From: Kiritimatiellia bacterium
GTDB taxonomy: Bacteria; Verrucomicrobiota; Kiritimatiellia; RFP12; UBA1067
Length of the DNA: 18,095 nucleotides
Assembly (NCBI GenBank): GCA_016302985.1
Contig: JAEDMN010000036.1
Location: forward strand, 1 to 18,095
Direction of reading: 5' to 3'
Shown: positions 8,025 to 15,600 of the stretch, in pieces
Layout of the letters: each line of letters opens with the position of its first letter
Position numbering within the stretch: the stretch's first letter is position 1
The notes under the pieces: generated by a model
Seen by the model: the letters and a program-made list of their open reading frames with translations, nothing else
Databases searched by the model: none
What the model was told of the DNA's origin: nothing
Program-made: the position numbers and the translations under genes

Positions 8025-8033
8025 TGCTATAAT
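8025..8033 (+). promoter_or_regulatory. Extended -10 promoter of purL
   Basis: TGC-TATAAT is a perfect extended -10. A start of transcription near 8040 would give a leader of about 30 bases, containing AAAGG (8054-8058) as a moderate ribosome binding site 10 bases before the ATG. No purine-repressor operator or riboswitch fold is visible in so short a leader. Confidence 0.65.
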
Positions 8034-8068
8034 TGCCCATCCATTTTTATCGCAAAGGCTACTAGAAG

Positions 8069-11000
8069 ATGAAACCGATCCTGCTTTCGGGAACCGCGGC
8101 CTATTCGCAGTTCCGTCTCGACGCGCTCCGCGCGGCCCTGGGCGCCCTCGCGCCCGCTCTCAAGCACGCCGACATCGCGGCGACCTGGGTGTACGCCATC
8201 CAGCCCGAGGGGGACGGTCCCGACGCCGCGACGCTCGCGCGCGCGGGCACGCTGCTGAACGCGGTCGGCGCCGAGGCGGCGCTGGCCGCCGGCGGCTTCT
8301 ACGTCACCCCGCGCAAGGGCACGATCTCGCCCTGGAGCTCGAAGGCGACGGACATCTTCCGCAACTGCGGCCTCAAGGGCATCGCCCGCGTCGAGCGCGG
8401 CATCCGCTTCACCGTCTCGCCCAAGGTCCCGGCGAATGCGTTCCCCGCCCTCTACGACAAGATGACCGAGGGCGTGTACGACACGCTCGACGACCTCTTC
8501 GACTGCCCGCCGCCGAAGCCCGGCCGCACGTACGACGTGCTCGCCAAGGGCGTCGAGGCGATCCGCGAGGCGAACGTCGAGATCGGCCTCGCGATCTCCG
8601 AGCCCGAGATGCAGTACCTCGCGGACTCCTTCAAGGCCGCGGGCCGCAACCCGACGGACACGGAGCTCGTGATGTTCGGCCAGGTGAACTCCGAGCACTG
8701 CCGCCACAAGATCTTCGGCGCCGAGTTCATCATCGACGGCGAGACGCAGCCGAATTCGCTCTTCGGGATGATCAAGAACACCCACAAGAAGAACGGCAAG
8801 GGCACCCTCGTTGCGTACAAGGACAACTCGTCCGTCGTCGAGGGCTTCGAGACCGAGATGTTCCTGCCCTCCGCGAAGCACGCCTACGGTTTCAAGAAGG
8901 TCCAGCTCGACCAGCTGATGAAGGTCGAGACGCACAACCACCCGACCGCGATCTCCCCGTTCCCGGGCGCGGCCACGGGCGTCGGCGGCGAAATCCGCGA
9001 CGAGGCGGCGACGGGCAGCGGCTCGCGCACGCACGCCGGCATCTGCGGCTTCATGGTCAGCGACCTGCACATCCCCGGCTTCCCGCAGCCCTGGGAGCGC
9101 GCGTACGCCGAGTTCCCGAAGCGCCTCGCGACGCCGCTCGCGATCATGACCGAGGGCCCGCTCGGCGGCGCCGCGTTCGGCAACGAGTTCGGCCGTCCGC
9201 AGCTGACGGGCTTCTTCCGCACGTACGAGGGCGAGGCCGCGGGGCTCTACCGCGGCTACCACAAGCCCATCATGCTCGCGGGCGGACACGGCGTGATCGT
9301 GCGCGACCAGGTCGAGAAGAAGCCGGTGCCGACGGGCGCGTACATCGTCCAGATCGGCGGCCCGGCGATGCGCATCGGCCTCGGCGGCGGCGCGGCCTCG
9401 TCCATGATGACGGGCACGAACGACGAGGCGCTCGACTTCAACAGCGTGCAGCGCGGCAACGCCGAGATGCAGCGCCGCTGCCAGGGCGTGATCAACGCCT
9501 GCGCGGCGATGGGCGCGAAGAACCCGATCCTCTCCATCCACGACATCGGCGCCGGCGGCCTCTCGAACGGCTGCCCCGAGCTCGTCGAGGCGACCGGCGG
9601 CAAGTTCGAGCTCCGCAAGGTGCACAACGAGGAGTTCTCCATGAATCCCATGGAGATCTGGTGCTGCGAGGCGCAGGAGCGCTACGTGCTCGCGCTCAAG
9701 CGCGACGCGCGCGCCTTCTTCGAGGAGCTCTGCGCCCGCGAGCGCTGCCCCGTCGCGTTCATCGGCGAGGCGACGGGCGACGGCCGCCTCGTGCTCGAGG
9801 ACGACTACTTCCACGACTCGCCGATCGACATGGACATCAAGGTCCTGCTCGGCAAGCCCCCCCGCATGGTCCGCGACGTCAAGCGCGTGAAGCGCGAGAC
9901 GACGCGCCTCGACCTCAAGGACGTGCAGCCGCAGGACGCGTTCTTCCGCCTGCTGCACCTGCCGACGATCGCGGACAAGACGTTCCTCATCACCATCACG
10001 GACCGCTCCGTCACGGGCCTCGTCGCCCGCGACCAGATGGTCGGACCCTACCAGCTGCCGGCCGCGGACTGCGCCGTCACGACGATGGGCTACAAGACGC
10101 TCAACGGCCAGGCGATGGCCACCGGCGAGCGCACGCCCGTCGCGCTGCTGGACGGCCCCGCCTCCGCGCGCCTCGCGATCACCGAGGCGGTGACGAACCT
10201 CGCCGCCGCGGACTGCGGCAACATCAGGAACGTCCGCCTCTCCGCGAACTGGATGGCCCCGTGCGGCGAACCGGGCGAGGACGCCGTCCTGTACGACACC
10301 GTCCAGGAGGCCGGCCTCAACTTCTGCCCCGCCCTCGGCATCTCGATTCCCGTGGGCAAGGACTCCTGCTCGATGCACACGACGTGGCAGGACTCGAAGG
10401 GCGTCTCCCACAAGCAGGTCGCCCCGCTCTCGCTCGTCGTTTCCAGCTTCTCGCCGGTGGCGGACGCGACGCTCACGCTCACCCCGGACCTCAAGCCGGG
10501 CGCCTCCAAGCTCGTCTACGTCGACCTCGGCCACGGCGCGAACCGCCTGGGCGCCTCCTGCCTCGCGCAGGTCTACAACCAGCTCGGCGACGACCACGCG
10601 GACGCGGACGCGCAGAGCGTCAAGGCCTTCTTCAACGCGATGCAGAAGATCGTCGCGAAGAAGCTCGCCCTCGCCTACCACGACCGCAGCGACGGCGGCC
10701 TCGCGGTCACGCTCGCCGAGATGGCGGTGACGGGCGGACGCGGCCTCGCGGCCGAGCTGCCCGACGGCGACGCGCTCTCCGTCCTCTTCAGCGAGGAGCC
10801 GGGCGCGGTGCTGCAGGTCGCGGACGAGAACCTCAAGGCGGTGCTCGCGGTCTTCAGGTCCGCCGGCCTCGCGGACGACGTCCACGTGATCGGCGCCCCG
10901 ACCGACGACCGCGCGTTCGAGCTCCGCGTGGGCTGCCGCCGCGTCCTCGCCACCTCCATCACCGACGTCCGCCGCGCGTGGTCCGAGACGACCTACCGCA

Positions 11001-11899
11001 TGCAGGCGCTCCGCGACAACCCGGTCACGGCGAAGGAGGAGTACGACAACGGCCTCGACGAGGCCGACCCCGGGCTCTCCTTCAAGCTGACGTACGACCC
11101 CGACGGCAAGGTGAAGGCCGGCAAGGGCCGGCCGCGCATCGCGATCCTGCGCGAACAGGGCGTCAACGGCCACGTCGAGATGGCGGCCGCGTTCGCGCTC
11201 GCCGGCTTCGAGTCCGTCGACGTGCACATGACCGACCTGCTCGCGGGCCGCGTCGACCTCGCGGACTTCAAGGGCCTCGTCGCGTGCGGCGGCTTCAGCT
11301 ACGGCGACGTGCTGGGCGCCGGCTCGGGCTGGGCGCGCTCGATCCTCTTCAACGCCAGGCTCAAGGCGATGTTCCGGAAGTTCTTCCACCGCAAGGACAC
11401 CTTCAGCCTCGGCGTGTGCAACGGCTGCCAGATGCTCTCGCAGCTCAAGGACCTCATCCCGGGCGCGCAGGACTGGCCGGAGTTCAAGCGCAACACGTCC
11501 GAGCAGTTCGAGGCGCGCTACTGCACGCTCGAGGTGCTCGACTCGCCGTCCATCTTCTTCAAGGGCATGGCGGGCAGCCGCGTGCCGATCGCCGTCGCGC
11601 ACGGCGAGGGCCGCGTCGTGTTCCCCGCAGGCGCCGACGCCGCGAAGGCGAAGGCCGCGCTCCGCTACGTGGATGGCCGCGGCGACGCGACCGAGCGCTA
11701 CCCCTGGAATCCGAACGGGTCCGCGGGCGGCCTGACCTCCTTCACGTCGAAGGACGGCCGCGCGACGATCATGATGCCGCACCCGGAGCGCGGCTTCCGC
11801 AGCGTGCAGCTGTCCTACAGGGGCGGCCTGTTCGGCGGCGAGGCCGGTCCGTGGATGCGCATGTTCCGCAACGCGTACGCGTTCGCCACCCAGGGTTGA
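8069..11899 (+). CDS. purL: Phosphoribosylformylglycinamidine synthase, large fused form
   Basis: PurL catalyses the fourth step of purine synthesis, turning FGAR, glutamine and ATP into FGAM in the cytosol. At 1276 residues this is the long single-chain form (about 1290), with synthetase and glutaminase in one protein, so no separate purQ or purS is needed. In order there are a PurS-like N-terminal domain, a linker, and the first ATP-grasp-unrelated AIRS-type half with VNSEHCRHKIF (H210) and ETHNHPTAISPFPGAATGVG. The second half has YHDRSDGGLAVTLAEMA. The C-terminal class I glutamine amidotransferase has GGFSYGDVLGAG, the nucleophile LGVCNGCQML (C1117), and the His-Glu pair MMPHPERGF (H1238, E1240). 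All key residues are present, so the enzyme should be active. The ATG at 8069 gives the usual N-terminus. The gene stands alone behind its own promoter; no other pur gene is in view. Confidence 0.98.
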   Translation: MKPILLSGTAAYSQFRLDALRAALGALAPALKHADIAATWVYAIQPEGDGPDAATLARAGTLLNAVGAEAALAAGGFYVTPRKGTISPWSSKATDIFRNCGLKGIARVERGIRFTVSPKVPANAFPALYDKMTEGVYDTLDDLFDCPPPKPGRTYDVLAKGVEAIREANVEIGLAISEPEMQYLADSFKAAGRNPTDTELVMFGQVNSEHCRHKIFGAEFIIDGETQPNSLFGMIKNTHKKNGKGTLVAYKDNSSVVEGFETEMFLPSAKHAYGFKKVQLDQLMKVETHNHPTAISPFPGAATGVGGEIRDEAATGSGSRTHAGICGFMVSDLHIPGFPQPWERAYAEFPKRLATPLAIMTEGPLGGAAFGNEFGRPQLTGFFRTYEGEAAGLYRGYHKPIMLAGGHGVIVRDQVEKKPVPTGAYIVQIGGPAMRIGLGGGAASSMMTGTNDEALDFNSVQRGNAEMQRRCQGVINACAAMGAKNPILSIHDIGAGGLSNGCPELVEATGGKFELRKVHNEEFSMNPMEIWCCEAQERYVLALKRDARAFFEELCARERCPVAFIGEATGDGRLVLEDDYFHDSPIDMDIKVLLGKPPRMVRDVKRVKRETTRLDLKDVQPQDAFFRLLHLPTIADKTFLITITDRSVTGLVARDQMVGPYQLPAADCAVTTMGYKTLNGQAMATGERTPVALLDGPASARLAITEAVTNLAAADCGNIRNVRLSANWMAPCGEPGEDAVLYDTVQEAGLNFCPALGISIPVGKDSCSMHTTWQDSKGVSHKQVAPLSLVVSSFSPVADATLTLTPDLKPGASKLVYVDLGHGANRLGASCLAQVYNQLGDDHADADAQSVKAFFNAMQKIVAKKLALAYHDRSDGGLAVTLAEMAVTGGRGLAAELPDGDALSVLFSEEPGAVLQVADENLKAVLAVFRSAGLADDVHVIGAPTDDRAFELRVGCRRVLATSITDVRRAWSETTYRMQALRDNPVTAKEEYDNGLDEADPGLSFKLTYDPDGKVKAGKGRPRIAILREQGVNGHVEMAAAFALAGFESVDVHMTDLLAGRVDLADFKGLVACGGFSYGDVLGAGSGWARSILFNARLKAMFRKFFHRKDTFSLGVCNGCQMLSQLKDLIPGAQDWPEFKRNTSEQFEARYCTLEVLDSPSIFFKGMAGSRVPIAVAHGEGRVVFPAGADAAKAKAALRYVDGRGDATERYPWNPNGSAGGLTSFTSKDGRATIMMPHPERGFRSVQLSYRGGLFGGEAGPWMRMFRNAYAFATQG

Positions 11900-11925
11900 A
11901 CGTCGGACGTCGAACGATGGACGAA

Positions 11926-11951
11926 GGCAGGGACCGCCGTCCCGGCGGTCC
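11926..11951 (-). repeat. Intergenic hairpin, family copy 3 (minus orientation)
   Basis: Stem GGACCGCC (11931-11938) pairs perfectly with GGCGGTCC (11944-11951) around GTCCC (11939-11943). Read on the minus strand, the loop is GGGAC and the tail after the stem is CTGCC (11930-11926), exactly as in the copies at 283 and 13338. It lies in the 74-base gap between purL and xseB. The opposite orientation relative to its neighbours argues against a dedicated terminator or leader role. Confidence 0.7.
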
Positions 11952-11973
11952 GCACGGTTGAAGGCTGATTTGA

Positions 11974-12204
11974 ATGGCTGAAGAGAAGCAGAACTTCGAG
12001 GATTCGCTGAGGAAGCTCGAGCAGCTCGTCTCCGAAATGGAGTCGGGCCAGCTTCCGCTGGACGAGATGATGCGGCGGTTCGAGGAGGGGCAGAAGCTCG
12101 CGGCGTCGTGCACGCGCGAGCTGGACGCCATCCGCCGCCGCATCGAGAAGGTCGTCTCGGCCCCGAACGACCCCCCGCAGATCGAACCCCTGGAGATCCT
12201 ATGA
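11974..12204 (+). CDS. xseB: Exodeoxyribonuclease VII small subunit
   Basis: XseB is the small helical subunit, several copies of which bind the XseA catalytic subunit to make exonuclease VII, a single-strand DNA exonuclease. The 76 residues show the family pattern clearly: NFEDSLRKLEQLVSEMESGQLPLDEMMRRFEEGQKLA, then a second helix (ELDAIRRRIEKV) and a short tail. The length is normal (about 75-80). A GAAGG ribosome binding site (11960-11964) lies 9 bases before the ATG. No xseA is visible in the window, so the two subunits are encoded apart. The TGA overlaps the next ATG by four bases, coupling xseB to a GHKL ATPase, which is not a usual xseB partner (ispA or dxs would be more common). Confidence 0.95.
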   Translation: MAEEKQNFEDSLRKLEQLVSEMESGQLPLDEMMRRFEEGQKLAASCTRELDAIRRRIEKVVSAPNDPPQIEPLEIL

Positions 12205-13331
12205 CAAGAGACATCCACGTCCAGGCTCGCGCCGACCATGTCGCCTCCCTCGCGCGCGCGACGCCCCTTTCGGCGATCGAGGAGCTCGTGTGGAACGCGC
12301 TGGACGCGGACGCGCGCGAGGTCCGCGTCGAGCTCGTGCAGAACCCGCTGGGCGGCGTCGACGCGATCCGCGTCACCGACGACGGCAGCGGCATCGACGT
12401 GCTCCGCGCGGACGACACCTTCGGCGGCCTCGGTGGCAGCTGGAAGCGCCTGGACGGCACCACGACGGAGGCCTTCCACCGCCGCCTGCACGGCCGCCAC
12501 GGCTGCGGGCGCTTCAAGGCGTTCGCCCTCGGCACGCACGTCGAGTGGCGCACGACGATGAAGGACGGCGAGGCCCTGCGCTCCTACTTGCTTTCCGGCG
12601 ACATCTCCGACCCCGGCGTCTTCCACGTCGAGGAGAACCAGCCGGGCGTCGCGACGGGCACCGAGGTCTACGTGACCGGCGTGCGCGCGACGGCCGACAC
12701 CCTCACGGTCCCCGGTCCCGCCGTGCAGGCGCTGGCCGCGAAGTTCGCCCTCTATCTGAAGGCGTACCCCGGCGTGCGGATCTGGTTCTGCGGCATCCCC
12801 GTCTCCCCGGTCATCGTGCAGAAGGCGGCGACCGAGTACACGGTGAAGCTCGAGAACGGCGCCGAGGCGAAGCTCGAAGTCATCGAGTGGCGGAGGAAGT
12901 TCTCCGGCAAGGGCCGCATCGTGTTCTGCGGACAGGACGGCTTCACGCTGCACGAGCGCCCGTCGGGCGTCCGCTCCGGCCAGCCCTTCAGCTACACGGC
13001 GTACCTCGTGGACGGCCGCTTCGGCGCGCTCGCGGCGGAGAACGCGCTCGTGATGGACGAGCTCCACCCCGAAGTGCGCGCCTGGCTGGACGCGACCCGC
13101 GCGGTCCTCAAGGCGCACTTCCGGCAGCGCGCCGGCGAAGCCGCCGCCGAGCGCCTCGCGAAGTGGATCGCCGAGAAGAGCTACCCCTACGCCGCGGACG
13201 ACGCGTCGCCCGAGCGGAAGAAGTTCGACACGGCGGTGACCGACCTGCGCGCGAACCTCGAGGGCTTCGACGCGCTGCCCGTCGCGGAACGCACCTACCT
13301 CTTCAAGCTCCTGCAGAAGACCATTCAGTAG
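12201..13331 (+). CDS. GHKL-type (Bergerat fold) ATPase of unknown role
   Basis: A 376-residue cytosolic protein whose first 110 residues form a complete Bergerat ATP-binding fold. Motif I is AIEELVWNALDADA, with general base E28 and Mg-binding N32. Motif II is VTDDGSGID (D61, G62, G64). Motif III is LHGRHGCGRFKAF (G98, G101, G103). The spacing and the 'WNALDADA' wording resemble the MutL/Hsp90/MORC branch (HATPase_c_3 type), not sensor kinases: there is no H-box or receiver domain. Residues about 120-300 look like an S5-type transducer region. The C-terminus, from SYPYAADD to YLFKLLQKTIQ, is helical. It resembles, from memory, an internal segment of longer (about 700-residue) bacterial ATP-binding proteins, so this may be a short form. 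GGAG (12192-12195) lies 5 bases before the ATG, which overlaps the xseB stop. The function is unknown; its coupling to an exonuclease subunit hints at DNA metabolism, an inference only. Confidence 0.8.
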   Translation: MTRDIHVQARADHVASLARATPLSAIEELVWNALDADAREVRVELVQNPLGGVDAIRVTDDGSGIDVLRADDTFGGLGGSWKRLDGTTTEAFHRRLHGRHGCGRFKAFALGTHVEWRTTMKDGEALRSYLLSGDISDPGVFHVEENQPGVATGTEVYVTGVRATADTLTVPGPAVQALAAKFALYLKAYPGVRIWFCGIPVSPVIVQKAATEYTVKLENGAEAKLEVIEWRRKFSGKGRIVFCGQDGFTLHERPSGVRSGQPFSYTAYLVDGRFGALAAENALVMDELHPEVRAWLDATRAVLKAHFRQRAGEAAAERLAKWIAEKSYPYAADDASPERKKFDTAVTDLRANLEGFDALPVAERTYLFKLLQKTIQ

Positions 13332-13337
13332 TGGACC

Positions 13338-13363
13338 GGGGCGATGGGACATCGCCCCCTACC
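13338..13363 (+). repeat. Intergenic hairpin, family copy 2 (GGGAC loop, CTACC tail)
   Basis: Stem GGGGCGAT (13338-13345) pairs perfectly with ATCGCCCC (13351-13358) around GGGAC (13346-13350), followed by CTACC (13359-13363). The stem differs almost completely from the copies at 283 and 11931, yet stays fully paired. It starts six bases after the stop of the GHKL ATPase gene and ends just before the RNase Y ribosome binding site. Confidence 0.7.
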
Positions 13364-13382
13364 CGGAAGGACGACTCGACAC

Positions 13383-14963
13383 ATGCTCTTCGCGCTCACC
13401 AGCAGCACCTGGGACGGCCTCTCGGACGGCGTCGCGATTCTGATCATCGCGGCGCTGCTCCTCGTCGGCCTGTTCCTCGGCTACGCGCTGCGCGGGCTCG
13501 TGGGCCGCTGGCAGGCGGAATCCATCGAGAAGCGCATGAAGTTGCGCGAAGAGGAGTCCGAGGCCGAGATCAAGGCGCGGCAGAAGGAGGCCGCCATCTC
13601 CGCGCGCGCGGTCGTGGTGCGGGCGAAGGAGGAGTTCGAGGCGTCGACGAAGAAGCGCCGCGCCGAGCTCCAGGCCATCGAGGACCGCCAGACGCAGCGC
13701 GAGGCGAACCTCGATCGCAAGGCCGCCGCGCTCGATGCGCGCGAGACGGCCGTGGCCGCGAAGGCGGAGGCCGCCGACACGGCCGCGCGCGACGCGACGG
13801 CGAAGAACGCCGCGGCCGACGCCCGGCTGCAGGAGCTCGCGAAGATGACGCACGCGGACGCCCGCCGCGAGATCCTCGTGCAGGCGAACGCCGAACTCCG
13901 CGCCGACGCGGCGATCCTCAGCCGCCGCATCCAGGAGGCCGCCCGCGAACAGGGCGAGGCAATTGCCGCGCGCATCGTGGCGGACGCCGTCCAGCGCTGC
14001 GCGGTGTCGCACGTCAACGAGCTGACCACCTCCGCCGTCACGCTGCCGGGCGCCGAGATGAAGGGGCGCATCGTCGGCCGCGACGGCCGCAACGTGCGCG
14101 CCTTCGAGTCCGCGACCGGCGTGCAGCTGCTGCTGGACGACGCGCCGGACAGCGTCGTGCTCTCCTCCTTCGACCCGATGCGCCGCGAGATCGCGCGCCG
14201 CGCCCTCGAGGCGCTCGTCGCCGACGGGCGCATCCAGCCCTCCACCATCGAGAACGCCGTCGCGGCGGCCCGCGCGTCCGTCGCGCGGACCACCGAGGAA
14301 CGCGGCGCCGAGGCCGCGGCCGAGGCCGGGGTGCCCGGCCTTCCCGTCGAGATCCTGCGCCTCGTCGGCGCGCTCGGGTTCCGCCTCTCCTTCTCCCAGA
14401 ACGTCCTGCGCCACTCCGTCGAGGTGGCCCTGCTCTCCGGCGCGATGGCCGCGGAGATGAAGCTCGACGCCGCGCTTGCGCGCCGCGTCGGCTTCCTGCA
14501 CGACATCGGCAAGGCGATCACCGCCGAGAAGCGCGGCGCCCACGCGGCGCTGGGCGCGGAGTTCCTGCTCGCGCACGGCGAGGACCCGAAGGTCTGCGCC
14601 GCGGTCGCGGCGCACCATGCGGACGCGGGGACGGACGGCGGCGTCTACGGCGTGATCTGCGCCGCGGCGGACGCCATCTCGTCCGCCCGCCCGGGCGCCC
14701 GCCAGGAGAACGTCGGCGACTACATCCAGCGCCTCGAGAACCTCGAGAAGATCGCGAAGTCGCATGCGGGCGTGCAGCACGTCTTCGCGGTGCAGGCGGG
14801 ACGCGACCTGCGCGTCGTCGTCGACCCCGCGGTCGTCGCCGACAATGCCGCCTCCGAGCTCGCCGGCGAGATCTGCCGCGACATCTCCGCGCAGCTCAAG
14901 TTCCCCGGCATGATCCGCGTGACGGTCATCCGCGAACTCCGCTGCGTCGAGTACGCGAAGTAG
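13383..14963 (+). CDS. rny: Ribonuclease Y
   Basis: RNase Y is a membrane-anchored endoribonuclease that starts mRNA decay in bacteria lacking RNase E. The 526 residues match the usual length (about 520) and domain order. There is a single membrane helix (about 17-36, AILIIAALLLVGLFLGYAL) and a long alanine/arginine/glutamate-rich coiled coil (about 45-200). A KH domain follows, opening with LPGAEMKGRIVGRDGRNVRAFE split at residue 221 onward. The HD domain has metal ligands RHSVEV (H344) and LHDIGKA (H373, D374). The family ending is IRVTVIRELRCVEYAK. The start at 13383 puts the membrane helix at the proper distance and follows GGAAGG (13365-13370) by 12 bases. An in-frame ATG at 13344 lies inside the intergenic hairpin and is less likely. 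It is probably co-transcribed with the upstream genes, since no promoter stands out in the 51-base gap. Confidence 0.96.
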   Translation: MLFALTSSTWDGLSDGVAILIIAALLLVGLFLGYALRGLVGRWQAESIEKRMKLREEESEAEIKARQKEAAISARAVVVRAKEEFEASTKKRRAELQAIEDRQTQREANLDRKAAALDARETAVAAKAEAADTAARDATAKNAAADARLQELAKMTHADARREILVQANAELRADAAILSRRIQEAAREQGEAIAARIVADAVQRCAVSHVNELTTSAVTLPGAEMKGRIVGRDGRNVRAFESATGVQLLLDDAPDSVVLSSFDPMRREIARRALEALVADGRIQPSTIENAVAAARASVARTTEERGAEAAAEAGVPGLPVEILRLVGALGFRLSFSQNVLRHSVEVALLSGAMAAEMKLDAALARRVGFLHDIGKAITAEKRGAHAALGAEFLLAHGEDPKVCAAVAAHHADAGTDGGVYGVICAAADAISSARPGARQENVGDYIQRLENLEKIAKSHAGVQHVFAVQAGRDLRVVVDPAVVADNAASELAGEICRDISAQLKFPGMIRVTVIRELRCVEYAK

Positions 14964-15001
14964 CCCCGTTCGTCTTCGAATGGCGTTTCGGGGGCTGGAT
15001 T

Positions 15002-15010
15002 TGCTATAAT
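15002..15010 (+). promoter_or_regulatory. Extended -10 promoter of the zeta-like gene
   Basis: TGC-TATAAT, identical to the purL element, ends 8 bases before the ATG at 15019. Transcription should begin within one to three bases of the start codon, or at its A, predicting a leaderless or nearly leaderless mRNA. AGGA directly abuts the ATG and is too close to serve as a normal ribosome binding site. Confidence 0.6.
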
Positions 15011-15018
15011 GTCGAGGA

Positions 15019-15600
15019 ATGGACGCGAGCACCCAGCCAGTCTGCCATGTCGTCGCCGGCCCCAACGGGTCCGGCAAGTCGACGTTCGCGCTCGTCTACC
15101 TGCCCGAGTACGCCGGCTCCATCGAGTATGTGAATCCCGATTTGATGGCGCAGGGACTGTCCCCGACCGACATCTCCCTCTCCGCGATCAAGGCCGGGAA
15201 GCTCACGCTCGTCCGCATCGCGGAACTGATAGAATCCCGCGCGTCCTTTGGCTTCGAAACGACCCTTTCGGGACGCGGGCACCTCAGGCTGCTGGCCGAC
15301 GCGAAGGCGCGCGGCTACGCGATCCACCTCTACTACCTCTGGATGCCGTCCGTGGTGATGCTGCCGTCCCGCATCCGCCACCGCGTCCTGGCCGGCGGAC
15401 ATGACGTGCCGACGTCCGACGTCCTGCGGCGCTATGGCCGTTCGAAGGAGAACGCGGCCGACTATGCGCGGCTGGCCGACAAGCTGATGGTGTTCGACGC
15501 CTCCCGGCTGAAGCAGGACCTCCTGTTCACGCGGAACGGGGCCGAGGTGGTCTACAATCCGGGACGCACCGCGCGGATGCGCGAGGAGCTGGGCATATGA
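15019..15600 (+). CDS. Zeta-toxin-like P-loop kinase (COG4185 type)
   Basis: A 193-residue protein of the zeta toxin/predicted ATPase group. Walker A is AGPNGSGKST (13-22, K20). The segment EYVNPDLMAQGLSP carries D41, in the position of the zeta aspartate that binds the sugar-nucleotide substrate. FGFETTLSG (77-85) and the arginine-rich RIRHRVLAGGHDVP (118-131) are diagnostic for this subgroup. Classical zeta toxins phosphorylate UDP-N-acetylglucosamine and block cell-wall synthesis; whether this one does is unknown. The length fits the compact COG4185 proteins, not the larger streptococcal zeta. It has its own extended -10 promoter 8 bases upstream and overlaps the following small gene by ATGA, so the pair looks like a self-contained module. 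No epsilon-type antitoxin lies upstream. It may be a toxin of a toxin-antitoxin pair or a benign small-molecule kinase. Confidence 0.87.
   Translation: MDASTQPVCHVVAGPNGSGKSTFALVYLPEYAGSIEYVNPDLMAQGLSPTDISLSAIKAGKLTLVRIAELIESRASFGFETTLSGRGHLRLLADAKARGYAIHLYYLWMPSVVMLPSRIRHRVLAGGHDVPTSDVLRRYGRSKENAADYARLADKLMVFDASRLKQDLLFTRNGAEVVYNPGRTARMREELGI

Noticed and set aside
7992..8072. A 26-codon frame (MKENAFAFLGICYN start) with GGAGG before it, ending in an ATGA overlap with purL, as a possible leader peptide.
   Set aside because: The GGAGG is only one base from the ATG, too close to work, and the purL -10 element lies inside the frame, so the main purL transcript would not contain its start. The overlap alone is weak evidence.
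8027..12553. A 1508-codon open frame on the minus strand across purL, xseB and the GHKL ATPase gene.
   Set aside because: It crosses three genes that are well supported on the plus strand, and its translation lacks any recognisable motif; it is an effect of high GC content.
13344..13382. Earlier in-frame ATG adding 13 residues to RNase Y.
   Set aside because: It lies within the intergenic hairpin element, has no ribosome binding site, and the added MGHRPLPGRTTRH is not like RNase Y N-termini, which start close to the membrane helix.
14962..14996. AGCCCC/GGGGCT stem enclosing a small inner hairpin after rny as a terminator.
   Set aside because: The loop is long and branched and the sequence after it is the promoter of the next gene, with no T-run; too weak to annotate.
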